Below are positions 1-9,100 of a stretch of DNA of 64,000 nucleotides, piece after piece (positions within the stretch are counted from its first letter, which is position 1; each line of letters starts with the position of its first letter). The stretch comes from an uncultured Eubacteriales bacterium. Its GTDB lineage: Bacteria; Bacillota; Clostridia; Oscillospirales; Oscillospiraceae. Under the pieces are notes generated by a model that ran no database searches, was not told where the DNA came from, and saw only the letters and a list, made by a program, of their open reading frames with translations. Location: contig UQGU01000004.1 of NCBI GenBank assembly GCA_900540635.1, positions 21,888-85,887 of the forward strand, read 5' to 3'. Position numbers and translations under genes: made by a program.

Positions 1-1028
1 AGCTCGTCGCCCGCGATGGCGGACTGCTCGGGGGTGCCCATGATCCAGCACATGACCCGGCCCTTGGCGCCGAAGCGGTCCACAAAATCCCGGGTCTGCT
101 GGCGAATCCGGCTTTCCGTGGCATCGGGGGCGATGGGCATATCGAAGGCGAAGGTCATTCTGTCGCCATAGTGCTCCACCAGGAAGTCCGGCTCGTTGAT
201 GCCCACCTGAGGCGTCCACATATCGATGCCCAGCTCGATCATCTCCGGCACATACTGGATGTTCTTGCCGCAGGAATGGAGCTCGATGAACTTGCCCTGG
301 GACTTGATATAGTCCATGATCCGCTTGGTGGCCGGCATGATCTGCTCCCGGAACATCTCGTTGGAGAAGAAGCCCCCCCGCTGGGTGCCCCAGTCATCGT
401 GATAGAGCACGCCATCCACCACGCCGTAGTTTTCAAAGACCTTTTGGCAGACCTCGATCTTGTAATCCGCCATCTTCTGGAAAAACTCCTCCAGCAGCTC
501 CGGCTCCTCATAGAAGGCCAGCAGGCTCTCGTCAAAGGGCATCATCTCATGGAGCCGCTCAAACACGCCCTCGGTACACTCGAAGATATGGGGGCGGTCC
601 GGGTCTAAGCGGGTCTGGAGCTTCTTGCCGTCCGAGGCGAAATCCACGCAGCCCAGGTCCGGCCATTCCACCTCGTTTTTCCATTCGGCAAAGTCGGAGA
701 TTACCCGGGTGCCGGGCTTTGTGATCATACCGCCGATTCCCGGCTCCATGTACCAGTCCACGCCCCACCAGTCGAAGCCGTTCTTTTCGGGCACAGGGTG
801 CTCCTCCACGGCATCAGGCCAGAGGATATTCTTTTCCAGAAAATAATTGGGCATCCAGTAGGGCTGTTCCCCCCGGACGCAGCGGGCGTAGTTCTCCCGG
901 ACGCTGATGGGCCGCCCGGTGATCGGCGGCAGGGCCTGCTGGAATAGCCAGGGGAAGCTCCCTTCCTCCGCCCAGAATTTGCTGTAATCCCGCTCTGCGG
1001 CCCGCTTCATAAATTGTCCAACTGCCAT
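1..1028 (-). CDS. Uroporphyrinogen decarboxylase-family protein (corrinoid methyltransferase-like), 3' end cut by window edge
   Basis: About 342 codons are visible before the left edge; the C-terminus is missing. The protein reads as a URO-D fold member of the MtaA/CmuA/MtbA type, which transfers methyl groups from corrinoid proteins, rather than a haem-pathway HemE. It has YHDDWG and ELHSCGKN, where the H-x-C pair matches the zinc-binding residues of methylcobamide:CoM-type methyltransferases, and a later Cys in RVMCWIMG could be the third ligand. The start (ATG at 1028, N-terminus MAVGQFMKR) follows an AAGGAG about 8 nt upstream. The real substrate cannot be told. A more diverged paralogue lies at 37073-38062. 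Confidence 0.85.
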   Translation of the reverse strand, partial: MAVGQFMKRAAERDYSKFWAEEGSFPWLFQQALPPITGRPISVRENYARCVRGEQPYWMPNYFLEKNILWPDAVEEHPVPEKNGFDWWGVDWYMEPGIGGMITKPGTRVISDFAEWKNEVEWPDLGCVDFASDGKKLQTRLDPDRPHIFECTEGVFERLHEMMPFDESLLAFYEEPELLEEFFQKMADYKIEVCQKVFENYGVVDGVLYHDDWGTQRGGFFSNEMFREQIMPATKRIMDYIKSQGKFIELHSCGKNIQYVPEMIELGIDMWTPQVGINEPDFLVEHYGDRMTFAFDMPIAPDATESRIRQQTRDFVDRFGAKGRVMCWIMGTPEQSAIAGDE

Positions 1029-1294
1029 GTGAATAACTCCTTTCGCAAATGTGGTTCCCCCCACATTTTATAGCTTTATTGTAACGGCTTTCCCATGTTT
1101 GTGCCACGGTCCCGGAACCCAAAAAGCAGAGGGCAGGGGATGGGACTTTTTGTGATGTTGGAACATAACGAAGCTTTTCTTCACCTGTTTTCCTGACACA
1201 ATGCTCGCTTCTCCCTGCGCAAATACAATCCCCCAAAAAAGTCATCCCCCAATACCGGACTGCCCGGCATTGGGGGTTTCCATGGTTTTCGATG

Positions 1295-1837
1295 TTATAC
1301 GTCAAAGCGGTCGTAGGTCTGGTAGCAGTCCAGGCACAATTTCTTTCCGCCGGAAAGCCTGATCCAATTTGCGCCTGTGCTCTCGCCGCAGCAATCACAG
1401 GTGTAGGAATCAAACAGCCGTGCTTTCTCCGGCAGCTGAATCACCGCCTTTTTTACATCAAACATATCTTCAGGCCGACAAGACTGGTAATAGTCAAAGG
1501 ACTGTTCTCGGGTCATTCCGTCCGGCTTCGGCTTCAGCACCAGGCGGACAGACTTTCCGTTCTTTCTGTTGTAGAAGGAGAATGCCTGCTTGCCCCGCAT
1601 ATGGAACAGCAGATTTCCCTTTCCTATAGAGCAGCCAAGCATGACCTGAATGGCATCCACACCGCAAGCGTCATTTTCAGCAATGCAGACGATCTGTTCA
1701 TCTTCGGAAAACTCCATCTCCAACAGTTCCATTGCGTACAGCGCCGCCTTATAGCCGATTGTCAGGCCACCGCAGACATGGCCATGAAATGCGGCGCATT
1801 TTTTCCAGAGTTCCTTATTCTCATCGTAATTCTTCAT
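1295..1837 (-). CDS. FmdE-family protein with C-terminal zinc-ribbon
   Basis: A 180-residue protein related to subunit E of formylmethanofuran dehydrogenase (FmdE). The N-terminal domain carries the family's FHGHVCGG signature and an internal NDACGVDA cysteine motif; the C-terminus holds a treble-clef/zinc ribbon, CDCCGE...CLDCY. The start chosen is MKNYDEN, preceded by GGAGGAAG; an upstream in-frame ATG at 1894 has no comparable ribosome site. It is the last gene of a metal-chelate ABC operon and overlaps the ATPase gene by 17 nt, so it is probably translationally coupled to it. FmdE-like proteins without the other Fmd subunits are of unknown function. Context suggests a role in handling the imported metal or cofactor (inference). 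Confidence 0.8.
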   Translation of the reverse strand: MKNYDENKELWKKCAAFHGHVCGGLTIGYKAALYAMELLEMEFSEDEQIVCIAENDACGVDAIQVMLGCSIGKGNLLFHMRGKQAFSFYNRKNGKSVRLVLKPKPDGMTREQSFDYYQSCRPEDMFDVKKAVIQLPEKARLFDSYTCDCCGESTGANWIRLSGGKKLCLDCYQTYDRFDV

Positions 1838-2612
1838 GGTTAAAGCTTCCTCCAAAATCTCTGTCAACCAAAACAATGTTTTGGCTCTGAACATTGGTTA
1901 CCTGGGCGTTCACCCGATAAACATCCTTCAGCGATTGCCGACCCAGAATCTCCCGGCTGCCGCTGCGGTATACCTGCCCGTTTTTCAGCAGTACAAAATA
2001 GTCACAGAATCGAAGTGCCAGATTCAAATCGTGGATAACCACAATGGCAGTCAACCCATCCGCATCGCAGATATTCCGAACGATCTGCAAAACCTGGTAT
2101 TGGTTCTGAATATCCAAAGAACTGGTTGGTTCATCGAGAAGCAGGATGCGAGGTCTCTGCGCTAGTGCCCGCGCCAGCATAACCTTTTGCCGCTCGCCGC
2201 CGGAGAGTTGGCTGAGATACCTGCCCTGCAAATGCGTAATGCTAAGCCGCTCCATGACTTCATCCACAATCTGCATATCTTCTGTGGAGAATCCCCATTT
2301 CATATAGGGCTTTCGACCCAGCATAACCATATCCCGAACCATCATTTGGGTATTGGGCACATTCTGCGCAACAAAGGAAATTCTCTTTGCAATCTCGCGC
2401 CCTGGCATTTTCAGCAGATCTTCGCCGTCCACCAGGACTCTGCCCCCATCCGGGGTCAGGATCTTATTGAAACACTTCAGCATTGTGCTTTTGCCCACAC
2501 CGTTGTTGCCGAGAATGGCCATAAATTGCCCATCCTTCACGGCAAAATCCACATCTTTCAAAACTTTCGGTCCATTTTTGTAATGGTAACACAGTTTCTC
2601 AACCTTTAGCAT
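1821..2612 (-). CDS. Iron-complex/cobalamin-type ABC transporter ATP-binding protein
   Basis: 263 residues with Walker A GNNGVGKST, ABC signature LSGGERQK and Walker B ILLLDEPTSSLD, in the arrangement of FecE/FhuC/BtuD ATPases. It energises the FecCD-type permease encoded just upstream. The start is the ATG giving MLKVEKLCYHYK; the reading frame stays open upstream but only because it overlaps the permease gene. It overlaps the permease stop by 7 nt and the FmdE gene by 17 nt. The ligand (ferric chelate, haem, cobalamin or another metal complex) is not decided by sequence. Confidence 0.93.
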   Translation of the reverse strand: MLKVEKLCYHYKNGPKVLKDVDFAVKDGQFMAILGNNGVGKSTMLKCFNKILTPDGGRVLVDGEDLLKMPGREIAKRISFVAQNVPNTQMMVRDMVMLGRKPYMKWGFSTEDMQIVDEVMERLSITHLQGRYLSQLSGGERQKVMLARALAQRPRILLLDEPTSSLDIQNQYQVLQIVRNICDADGLTAIVVIHDLNLALRFCDYFVLLKNGQVYRSGSREILGRQSLKDVYRVNAQVTNVQSQNIVLVDRDFGGSFNHEELR

Positions 2613-3673
2613 TCCTTCTTTCCTCCCTTGAACAGGAGATACAGGAACATGGGACCGCCGAGGAAGGATGTGATTGCTCCGATTGGCAGGACCACCGGGC
2701 TGATCACGACCCGGGAGAACAGGTCGCCCAGGAGCAAAATCAGCGCACCAGCCATGGCAGAGCCGGGAATCAAATAAGCGTGGTTGTTTCCGACCACTAG
2801 CCGGACAATATGCGGCGCAATCAAGCCTATGAAATTGATAAGTCCGACGTATGACACAATAACAGAGGAGATCAGGCAGCACAGCACCATATTAGACATT
2901 GTCAAGCGTTTGACATTGATTCCAAGGCTAACCGCTATCTCCTCGCCGCTGAGCAGAGCGTTGTAGTCCCAGCGATGAAGTACATAGTAGACAGATACCA
3001 GCAGCAGAATCACCGCCATAACGCCTACATCTCCCCAATCCGTACTGCTAAGGCTGCCGTAGGTCCAGAACACCAGTGTTGTCAATTCGATCTCGTTGGC
3101 AAAGTACTGCATCAAGGTCGTAGCACCGGAGAACATGGCACTGATTGCCGTTCCTGCAAGGACGATGCCCTGGGCATTGATCTGTCGGATGCGGCTCAGT
3201 GCCAGAATCACCAACGCCACACCCATACTGCCAACAAACGCGCAGACCGGTATTGCCATATTGCCCAAAGCCCCGACAGTGCCCATATTCAGAATAATAA
3301 TGGCAAAGGCTGCGCCAAAGCTGGCGCCCTGGGACACGCCCAGCGTAGAAGACGACGCCAGAGGATTGTGCAGAATTGCCTGCATGACCGCGCCGGAAGT
3401 GCCCAGCCCCGCCCCTGCAAGCAGCGCCGTGCAGATTCTTGGCAGGCGGTTGTTGCGCACAATGATGTTGATCTTGTCATTCTCTGCCCTGCCAAACACA
3501 CCCTTGATGAGTTCTGCTACCGGCGTATTATAGGAGCCTGCCCGCAAGGAGAGCAGGGCTACACCAACCAGCAGTACAAACAGCACTGAAAGGAAGCTGA
3601 CACATTTGATTTTGTTTTTTCGCAGATCTTCTTCCGCGCTGTTATTCACCGATGGTAACTGGTCTGAACGCAT
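2606..3673 (-). CDS. FecCD-family ABC transporter permease
   Basis: 355 residues with about ten hydrophobic segments, typical of FecCD/BtuC permeases (PRICTALLAGAGLGTSGAVMQ near the N-terminal third; GLIAPHIVRL toward the C-terminus, the coupling region that contacts the ATPase). The start at 3673 (MRSDQLPSV) follows AAGGAAG; a further in-frame ATG at 3733 would run deeper into the preceding gene. It overlaps the substrate-binding protein gene by 32 nt. Second gene of the four-gene leftward operon. Confidence 0.93.
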   Translation of the reverse strand: MRSDQLPSVNNSAEEDLRKNKIKCVSFLSVLFVLLVGVALLSLRAGSYNTPVAELIKGVFGRAENDKINIIVRNNRLPRICTALLAGAGLGTSGAVMQAILHNPLASSSTLGVSQGASFGAAFAIIILNMGTVGALGNMAIPVCAFVGSMGVALVILALSRIRQINAQGIVLAGTAISAMFSGATTLMQYFANEIELTTLVFWTYGSLSSTDWGDVGVMAVILLLVSVYYVLHRWDYNALLSGEEIAVSLGINVKRLTMSNMVLCCLISSVIVSYVGLINFIGLIAPHIVRLVVGNNHAYLIPGSAMAGALILLLGDLFSRVVISPVVLPIGAITSFLGGPMFLYLLFKGGKKEC

Positions 3674-4811
3674 ATCCGGCTTCCTTCTGATCGTTATAAG
3701 GATTGCTGCCCAGCAAGTGCTCATAGATTTCACCGATCTTCGCCTCCAGATCTACGTCGGCAAACTGCTCGGGGTACAAAATCGTCGCAGCGTAATAAGC
3801 ATCTGCCAGAGCGGTGTCCAGATTGGAAGCACAATAACGGAAGGAAATCTGAGAATAAACCTTACCTTCCTTCACTGCGGTCAGGCTGTTGTAGAATGCG
3901 GAATTCGCGGCATAGTCGTCTTTAATCAAGCTCATGCCGTTGAAGTCCACAAAAATCACATCGGGGTCCCACGCCAGAACCTGCTCGGTATCGATGTCGA
4001 ATGCGCCAGTCTGGCCGGTGGTATTCGCCAGATTGTTCGCGTGAATCAGCTCAAAGGGGCCGTAGTAGGCCTCCGTGCCCTCAAAACCATGGCTGCCTTT
4101 GAATGACACGCCGCAGACATAAACCGTTGGTTTGTCCGCCTCGGCTACACCGGCGGTACGGGAATCCAGGTCCTCTTCAACGCCTTTCAGATAAGCGGTC
4201 AGCTCTGCTGCACGGTCTTCCAGGCTGTACAGCTCGCCCAGAATACGGATGGTCTCATAGGCCTTGTCGTCCAAAGTTGTATCGCTGCCAGGAACAACCA
4301 CAACGGGAATGTTGGTTTTAGCCTCTAATTCATCGGCATCCACACTTGCATATGCGGACATGACGATCACCTGGGGATCTACTTTGATGATCTTCTCCTC
4401 AAAGGGAGTACCGTTGGTTCCGGTAACGGGCAGATCCCGAAACTTATCGAAGTTGACATAGTTATACAGGCGGAAAACACTGCCGGACTCGTCGGTCTCG
4501 TAGTCCTCCACGCCGACAACCAGATCTGCCCCGCCAACATAGCAGGTATAACGCAAAGCTCCCACGCCGACACAGACAATGCTTTCCACGGTACTTGGGA
4601 TCTCGACTTCACGGCCATTTCCGTCTACGATCGTGCGCGTCTGGGAAGCCTCCTGCTCAGCGGCTGTCGTTTCCGTAGACGGAGTGGCTTCTGTTGCAGC
4701 TGTAGTTTCCACGGAAGTCGTAGTCTCTCCCGCATTTTTGGTCCCGCAGGCTGTCAGGCCAAATACCAGGACCATTGCCAGCAATGCTGCCAAGGTCTTT
4801 TTCATTTTCAT
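3642..4811 (-). CDS. ABC transporter substrate-binding lipoprotein (FecB/BtuF type)
   Basis: 389 residues. The N-terminus MKMKKTLAALLA...GLTAC is a lipoprotein signal peptide with a lipobox cysteine, followed by a Thr/Glu-rich linker and a cluster C binding protein domain (VDGNGREVEIPSTVESIVCVG, then DPDVIFVDFNGM). First gene of the operon, so it should deliver the ligand to the permease and ATPase that follow. A promoter with TATAAT lies upstream at 4867-4895. Fe-siderophore, haem and corrinoid are all possible ligands. Confidence 0.92.
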   Translation of the reverse strand: MKMKKTLAALLAMVLVFGLTACGTKNAGETTTSVETTAATEATPSTETTAAEQEASQTRTIVDGNGREVEIPSTVESIVCVGVGALRYTCYVGGADLVVGVEDYETDESGSVFRLYNYVNFDKFRDLPVTGTNGTPFEEKIIKVDPQVIVMSAYASVDADELEAKTNIPVVVVPGSDTTLDDKAYETIRILGELYSLEDRAAELTAYLKGVEEDLDSRTAGVAEADKPTVYVCGVSFKGSHGFEGTEAYYGPFELIHANNLANTTGQTGAFDIDTEQVLAWDPDVIFVDFNGMSLIKDDYAANSAFYNSLTAVKEGKVYSQISFRYCASNLDTALADAYYAATILYPEQFADVDLEAKIGEIYEHLLGSNPYNDQKEAGYAFRPVTIGE

Positions 4812-4866
4812 TTTCTTTTCCTTTCTTTTTCAGTTCCCCGATGTATTGGTTCGAGATTTCGTTCTT

Positions 4867-4895
4867 ATTATATCGATTCAGATACGGCATTTGAA
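4867..4895 (-). promoter_or_regulatory. Promoter of the metal-chelate ABC operon
   Basis: On the minus strand a TTCAAA -35 hexamer (4890-4895) and a perfect TATAAT -10 (4867-4872) are separated by 17 nt. The predicted start lies about 50 nt upstream of the lipoprotein ATG. No convincing Fur box was found, although an A/T-rich TGAGAATGAAATC lies further upstream. Confidence 0.65.
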
Positions 4896-4989
4896 GCCCC
4901 CCAGGGGGATATTTTGTTCGGAAAAAAGCTGCGAACATTCTTACCACATTGTGATTTCATTCTCATACACTTGTTCGCGGAACATAAAT

Positions 4990-5185
4990 TTTCTTTCCAC
5001 AGGCCACGCACCGGTTTTTCACAGAAGTTATCCACATTCTCCACAGGTTTCTCCACAGGACAAGCTGTGGAAAAGCCTGTTATTTCCTGCATTTTTTGGG
5101 AAACTGTGAAAAAATCTCCACAGTATCCTTCACAGCTGTGGAGATTTTCGGTTGACAGAACACCCAGTTATCCACTTTTCCACTT
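4990..5185. other. DnaA-box cluster
   Basis: Direct and inverted copies of TTATCCACA-like nonamers packed into under 200 bp; the perfect box is at 5028-5036, and TTATCCACt occurs at 5168. The cluster also contains a symmetric pair ATCTCCACAG...CTGTGGAGAT around 5112-5145. It resembles the DnaA-box clusters found outside oriC in Bacillus, but DnaA binding here is inference. Confidence 0.55.
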
Positions 5186-5263
5186 TTTTGGGCTGTCAAA
5201 AACACAGCCATTCTTCCTGTGCTCCACAGGCGAACAGTGGGCCCGCAGCGCCTGCAAAAAGCA

Positions 5264-5294
5264 GTCGGCAAAGCCCTAACGGAGCTTTGCCGAC
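5264..5294 (-). terminator. Hairpin after the acyl-ACP thioesterase gene
   Basis: An 11-bp perfect stem (GTCGGCAAAGC / GCTTTGCCGAC) starts 6 nt after the thioesterase stop codon. On the minus strand it is followed by TGCTTTTTG, a fair U-tract. A related hairpin (GTCGAAAA...TTTTCCGAC) lies at the right end of the window. Confidence 0.6.
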
Positions 5295-5299
5295 AAATT

Positions 5300-6040
5300 T
5301 TACACATACAGCATTCTTGCGGAGAACACCCGGTGGTCCTCGCCGTTTTCTGTGCGGTGAGCATCCACCTGGACAGTGCCCCCCTCCATGATTTCGTAGT
5401 GCATATCCAGGGTCTGTCCCTCCCGGCACTCCGCCAGATAGCATACGGTGAACTCCTTGAGCTTGTGTTCCCGGTGGAAGCGGCTGGGGAACAGGTCCTC
5501 CACCCACTCCATATAGCGGGTATTGTTCATGTGGCCGTTCCGGTCCAGGTCCGTGAAGCACACCCTTCTGGGACTGGAATTGACCATATCCCGGGGAACA
5601 ATGCCCTTGGGGGAGGCAAGCTCCAGACCCCGGTCTGTGCCCACGACCTCAATGCCGCTCTGGCCCGGCTGGATCATAGCCCGGGTATCCATGTTCATCA
5701 GCACCCAAAGGGTAATGGAGCGGAAGATCTCCTGGCCCTTTTCGTCATAGGCCACAACGCTTCTGGGGTAGGCGACCCGGGTGGTGGGCATGGCCCAAGT
5801 CTCCACACGAATGGTCTCACCGGACTTAGGAAGCCGCGTGATCTGCACCCGGTGCCGGGTCACGGCCCAGAACAGCCGGTGGCTTGCCAGCACATCATAG
5901 CTCAGCGAAAGCTCCTGGCAGTGCCGGGTGCCCATATCCTGGGCGATGAAGAGAATCTGGCCCGGACGAAGATTGCCAAAGCAGTCCACCATATTGTCCT
6001 TGATCTCATAATTTTGGGTATATACCGGTTCCATTTTCAT
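5300..6040 (-). CDS. Acyl-ACP thioesterase
   Basis: 246 residues forming the tandem hot-dog fold of bacterial acyl-[ACP] thioesterases (FatA/FatB-like, PF01643). These release free fatty acids from acyl-ACP in the cytoplasm. The second hot-dog carries the active-site motif DLDRNGHMNNTRYMEW (Asn-x-His-x-Asn-Asn). Length fits the bacterial family. It stands alone between a hairpin and HtrA with no fatty-acid genes nearby, so its physiological partner is not clear from context. Confidence 0.9.
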   Translation of the reverse strand: MKMEPVYTQNYEIKDNMVDCFGNLRPGQILFIAQDMGTRHCQELSLSYDVLASHRLFWAVTRHRVQITRLPKSGETIRVETWAMPTTRVAYPRSVVAYDEKGQEIFRSITLWVLMNMDTRAMIQPGQSGIEVVGTDRGLELASPKGIVPRDMVNSSPRRVCFTDLDRNGHMNNTRYMEWVEDLFPSRFHREHKLKEFTVCYLAECREGQTLDMHYEIMEGGTVQVDAHRTENGEDHRVFSARMLYV

Positions 6041-6131
6041 AATACCTCTTTTGCAATTGTTGGTTTCGATCCACGTTTTTCTTTCACGGGGCCGATGTTC
6101 TCATCGGTCCGCAGCCCGTGGGCAGGCCGCA

Positions 6132-7370
6132 TCAATGCTTTTCCGTCAGCGCCACCGTCACATCTCCCTGGCGGCCGTTTCTGTATACGGAAAGGCGCAT
6201 ACTGTCCCCGGGGGCGTGGGTATAGAGCTGGGCATTCAGGGCATCCATATCCGTCACGGAGCCGCCGTCGGCGGTGAGAATAATATCCCCGATGCGCAGG
6301 CCTGCGGCCTCGGCAGGGCTGCCCACCTGGACATCCGTCACATACAGTCCCTTGGGGATCCGGTAAAACCGCTGGTAGAAGGTGGAGAAGCTCTCTCCCT
6401 CGATCCCCAGCCAGGGGCGGCCGGACACATAGCCCTGGCTCAGCAGCTGGTTGACGATCTCCTGCACAGTGGCGCTGGGGATGGCGAAGCCCAGACCCTC
6501 CACCCCGGAGCTGTCCGCAAAGGTGCCGATCTTCATGGTGTTGATGCCGATGACCTGGCCGAAGCGGTTGATGAGGGGGCCGCCGGAATTACCGGAATTC
6601 AGGGCGGCATTGGTCTGAATCAGATTCATGACCCGGCCGTCCACCTGCACATCCCGGCTGATGGCGGAGACAATGCCGTCGGTCATGGTGCCCCGGAGCT
6701 CCACGCCCAGGGGATCGCCAATGGCTACCACGCTGTCGCCCACCCGCACGCCGTCGGAATCTCCGAATTGGGCGGGGGTCAGGTCCTCCGCATCCACCCG
6801 GAGCACCGCCAGATCGGACACAGGATCTTCTCCCACCAGGGTAGCCCGCAGCTCCCGCTCGTCCGTCAAAGTCACATTGATGGAAAGAGCCTGACGAATC
6901 ACATGGTAATTGGTCAACAGATATCCGTTGGCAGAGAGGACAACCCCGGTGCCCGTGGAGCTGCCGGAACCGGTAGAGGCAGAAATGGAAACCACCGCCG
7001 GAATGTTGGTCTCATAGATCTCTTGGAGGCTCATTTCCCCCTCCCGCGAGTCCCCATCTGGGGTCTGCTGCAAATCCACGGTGGTCTTTTCTCTGGGATA
7101 GGTCTCGGCCAAGGTGGGGTCCACCTCCGCCTCGGCCTCGGTCTGGCTCTGGACGGCGTAGGCCACCGTCAGAGCGTCCTCCCTCTGATGGAGCTCATGA
7201 AACAGGCGGATATTAAGAATGCTCAGGGCCGTGGCAATGCCCCCGAGGAAAATGATGATCACCAGCAGCAGTGCCAGCAGCGCTCTGTGGCTTTTGGGCG
7301 GCTGGGTAGACCCGGTGCCGTAGACCCCGTCGTCCCATCCGCTGTCAAAGGGAAACCCTCTGTCGTTCAT
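6132..7370 (-). CDS. htrA: HtrA/DegP-like membrane-anchored serine protease with PDZ domain
   Basis: 412 residues. A short cytoplasmic N-terminus and one transmembrane segment (about 29-52) are followed by a low-complexity linker, a trypsin-like S1C domain with His156 (TNYHVI), Asp187 (SDLAVL) and Ser262 (NSGNSGG), and a C-terminal PDZ domain (about 320-405). Such proteases degrade or refold misfolded proteins outside the membrane. The gene is monocistronic, bounded upstream by a palindromic repeat. The two-component system upstream could control it, but no direct sign is visible. Confidence 0.93.
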   Translation of the reverse strand: MNDRGFPFDSGWDDGVYGTGSTQPPKSHRALLALLLVIIIFLGGIATALSILNIRLFHELHQREDALTVAYAVQSQTEAEAEVDPTLAETYPREKTTVDLQQTPDGDSREGEMSLQEIYETNIPAVVSISASTGSGSSTGTGVVLSANGYLLTNYHVIRQALSINVTLTDERELRATLVGEDPVSDLAVLRVDAEDLTPAQFGDSDGVRVGDSVVAIGDPLGVELRGTMTDGIVSAISRDVQVDGRVMNLIQTNAALNSGNSGGPLINRFGQVIGINTMKIGTFADSSGVEGLGFAIPSATVQEIVNQLLSQGYVSGRPWLGIEGESFSTFYQRFYRIPKGLYVTDVQVGSPAEAAGLRIGDIILTADGGSVTDMDALNAQLYTHAPGDSMRLSVYRNGRQGDVTVALTEKH

Positions 7371-7439
7371 ATACGCTGCTCCTTTCCGAATTCATTCTCA
7401 GCCGTCCCTTGGCGGAAGGTGCCCCGCCGACCGACCCCC

Positions 7440-7590
7440 TAACCTTCCCCATCGGGGAAGGGGGACCGCCGCAGCGGTGGAAGAGGGGCCTTACGTGCGA
7501 GAGAAGTGCGTATTTTTGCCGCTCTCGCCCATTACACCCCTCCTCAGTCTCGCTTACGCGAGCCAGCTTCCCCGAAGGGGAAGCTTTTTT
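7440..7590. repeat. Palindromic dispersed repeat, family A, copy 1
   Basis: A 151-bp element opening with an ACCTTCCCC hairpin and ending with CAGCTTCCCC...GGGGAAGCTTTTTT. The inner part reads GAAGAGGGGCC ... CCCCTCCTCAGTCTCGC, so the two halves are inversely related. The right end abuts the histidine kinase stop codon, where it can serve as a terminator. Other copies lie at 11341, 15003, 18772, 30047, 31733, 34527, 42545 and 57031. Confidence 0.8.
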
Positions 7591-9020
7591 TAATTCACCA
7601 GCGGCATGGTGAAGGTGAACTCTGTCTTGCCGTCCCGGCTGGTGACGCTGATGTTTTCACCGTGGGCGCAGACGATGGTTTTCACAATGTACAGCCCCAG
7701 GCCCCAGCCGTCCCGATTCTTGGAGCGGCTCTTATCCAGCTTGTGGAACCGATCGAAGACCAATGGCAGCTCCTCCGGAGGGATGGTGTCGCCGTCGTTG
7801 GAGACGGAGACATAGGCCTTGGCCCCGCCCTCCTTGATTTTCAGCCCCAGGGTACCGCCGTCCGGGCAGAACTTCACGGCATTGTCGATCAGGTTGTAGA
7901 TGACCTGGGTAATATAGTCCTCGTTGGCAAAGGTGAACACCGGATGGTCCGGCATATCCACCTCCACGTTGATGTGCTTGTCGTCGATCTTCTTTTCAAA
8001 GGTCAGCAGCACCTGGCTGGAAGCATCCTCCAGGTCAAACTGAACCTTCTTCTCCTCCGGAATGCCCTCCTGGGTCTGGAGCTGAGAGATATCCAGCATA
8101 CTGCGGACCAATCGGGACAGGCGCTTGGTCTCGTCGGAGACGATCTGCAAATAATGGGGCCACTTTTCCGCCGGAATGGTCTTGTCCAGCATTCCGTCCA
8201 CATAGCCGGAAATGGTGGTCATGGGGGTTTTCAGCTCATGGGACACATTGGCCACGAACTCCTGGCGGCGGTACTCGCTCTTTTGCAGGCTGGACGCCAT
8301 ATTGTTAAAGGCCAGGGCCAGCTCCTCCACCTCTTCGGAGTAGCTCTCCTCGATCTTGACCCGGGCTTCCAGATTGCCGTGGCCAAAGGCATTGGCAACC
8401 TTGGCCATCTCCTGCAGGGGCTTGCTCTCCCGCCGGGCGAAGACAGACACCGCCGCCACGGAAACCAGCACCACAAAGGCCGCTATGGTCAGAAAGATAT
8501 TGGATATCTTGGTCAGCACCGCATTAACGCCCGCCAGGGGAGAGGAGACAATGAGAATGCCCAGATTTTGTCCATCCTCGTTGGTAATAGGGCTGGACAC
8601 CAGAAAGCGTTCGTCCTCGTAGAGCCCCTTGATGATCCCGGTTGCCCGGTCTCCGCCCTGCTCGATGACCTTATTCAGGTAATCCCTGTTTACATAAAGT
8701 CCCTTATGACTGCAATCCGCAGTTCCATCGGAGCAGATGACAACCTTCCCCTTGGCATTGCAGATCACCGCATCGGACCCGGATACCTTGGCGGCCACAT
8801 CCAGATTCATGAGAAATTCCCGGCTGCTCATGCTGTTTTCGTCCAGGCAGGCCGCAAGATTCTGAATGATCGCCGCGTCCTGCTCCAGTCTTGTGAAAGA
8901 GGTCTCCGTCAGATAGTTCTGCACCATCATCTGAAAGGACCCGCCCAGCACCGTCAGCGCCACCAGCAGAATCCCCGCAAACACGGAAAAGCTCCGGCCG
9001 AAGGAGGATTTCATAGGCAT
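7590..9020 (-). CDS. HAMP-domain sensor histidine kinase
   Basis: 476 residues. Transmembrane segments at about 12-32 and 160-190 enclose an extracytoplasmic sensor region. After them come HAMP, HisKA with the phosphoacceptor in NVSHELKTPM and a HATPase_c domain (NLIDNAVKF N-box, DRFHKLDKSRS, GWGLGLYIV G-box). It partners the OmpR-family regulator at 9230-9922. The two genes are separated by 209 nt with a terminator and a separate promoter, so kinase and regulator levels can be set independently, which is unusual for such pairs. The signal is unknown. Confidence 0.93.
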   Translation of the reverse strand: MPMKSSFGRSFSVFAGILLVALTVLGGSFQMMVQNYLTETSFTRLEQDAAIIQNLAACLDENSMSSREFLMNLDVAAKVSGSDAVICNAKGKVVICSDGTADCSHKGLYVNRDYLNKVIEQGGDRATGIIKGLYEDERFLVSSPITNEDGQNLGILIVSSPLAGVNAVLTKISNIFLTIAAFVVLVSVAAVSVFARRESKPLQEMAKVANAFGHGNLEARVKIEESYSEEVEELALAFNNMASSLQKSEYRRQEFVANVSHELKTPMTTISGYVDGMLDKTIPAEKWPHYLQIVSDETKRLSRLVRSMLDISQLQTQEGIPEEKKVQFDLEDASSQVLLTFEKKIDDKHINVEVDMPDHPVFTFANEDYITQVIYNLIDNAVKFCPDGGTLGLKIKEGGAKAYVSVSNDGDTIPPEELPLVFDRFHKLDKSRSKNRDGWGLGLYIVKTIVCAHGENISVTSRDGKTEFTFTMPLVN

Positions 9021-9100
9021 TTTCCTCTCTTTCCCGCCGGAGAAAAAATGAGCGGATATTCCACCCCGCTCACGCTCCGGCTGCTCTTTTTCCTGGTAAA

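Larger units (their letters stand above)
4812..5299. other. 488-bp intergenic region: ABC operon promoter plus DnaA-box cluster
   Basis: No gene is seen. The left part holds the promoter of the ABC operon. The right part (about 4990-5185) holds at least eight DnaA-box-like nonamers in both orientations, including a perfect TTATCCACA at 5028-5036, near matches TTCTCCACA at 5037-5045 and 5049-5057, and TGTGGAAAA at 5066-5074. A hairpin at 5264-5294 follows the thioesterase gene. Confidence 0.75.

Noticed and set aside
4940..4970. Fur box upstream of the metal ABC operon
   Set aside because: Only a partial match (TGAGAATGAAATC) that lies upstream of the -35; not enough to call.
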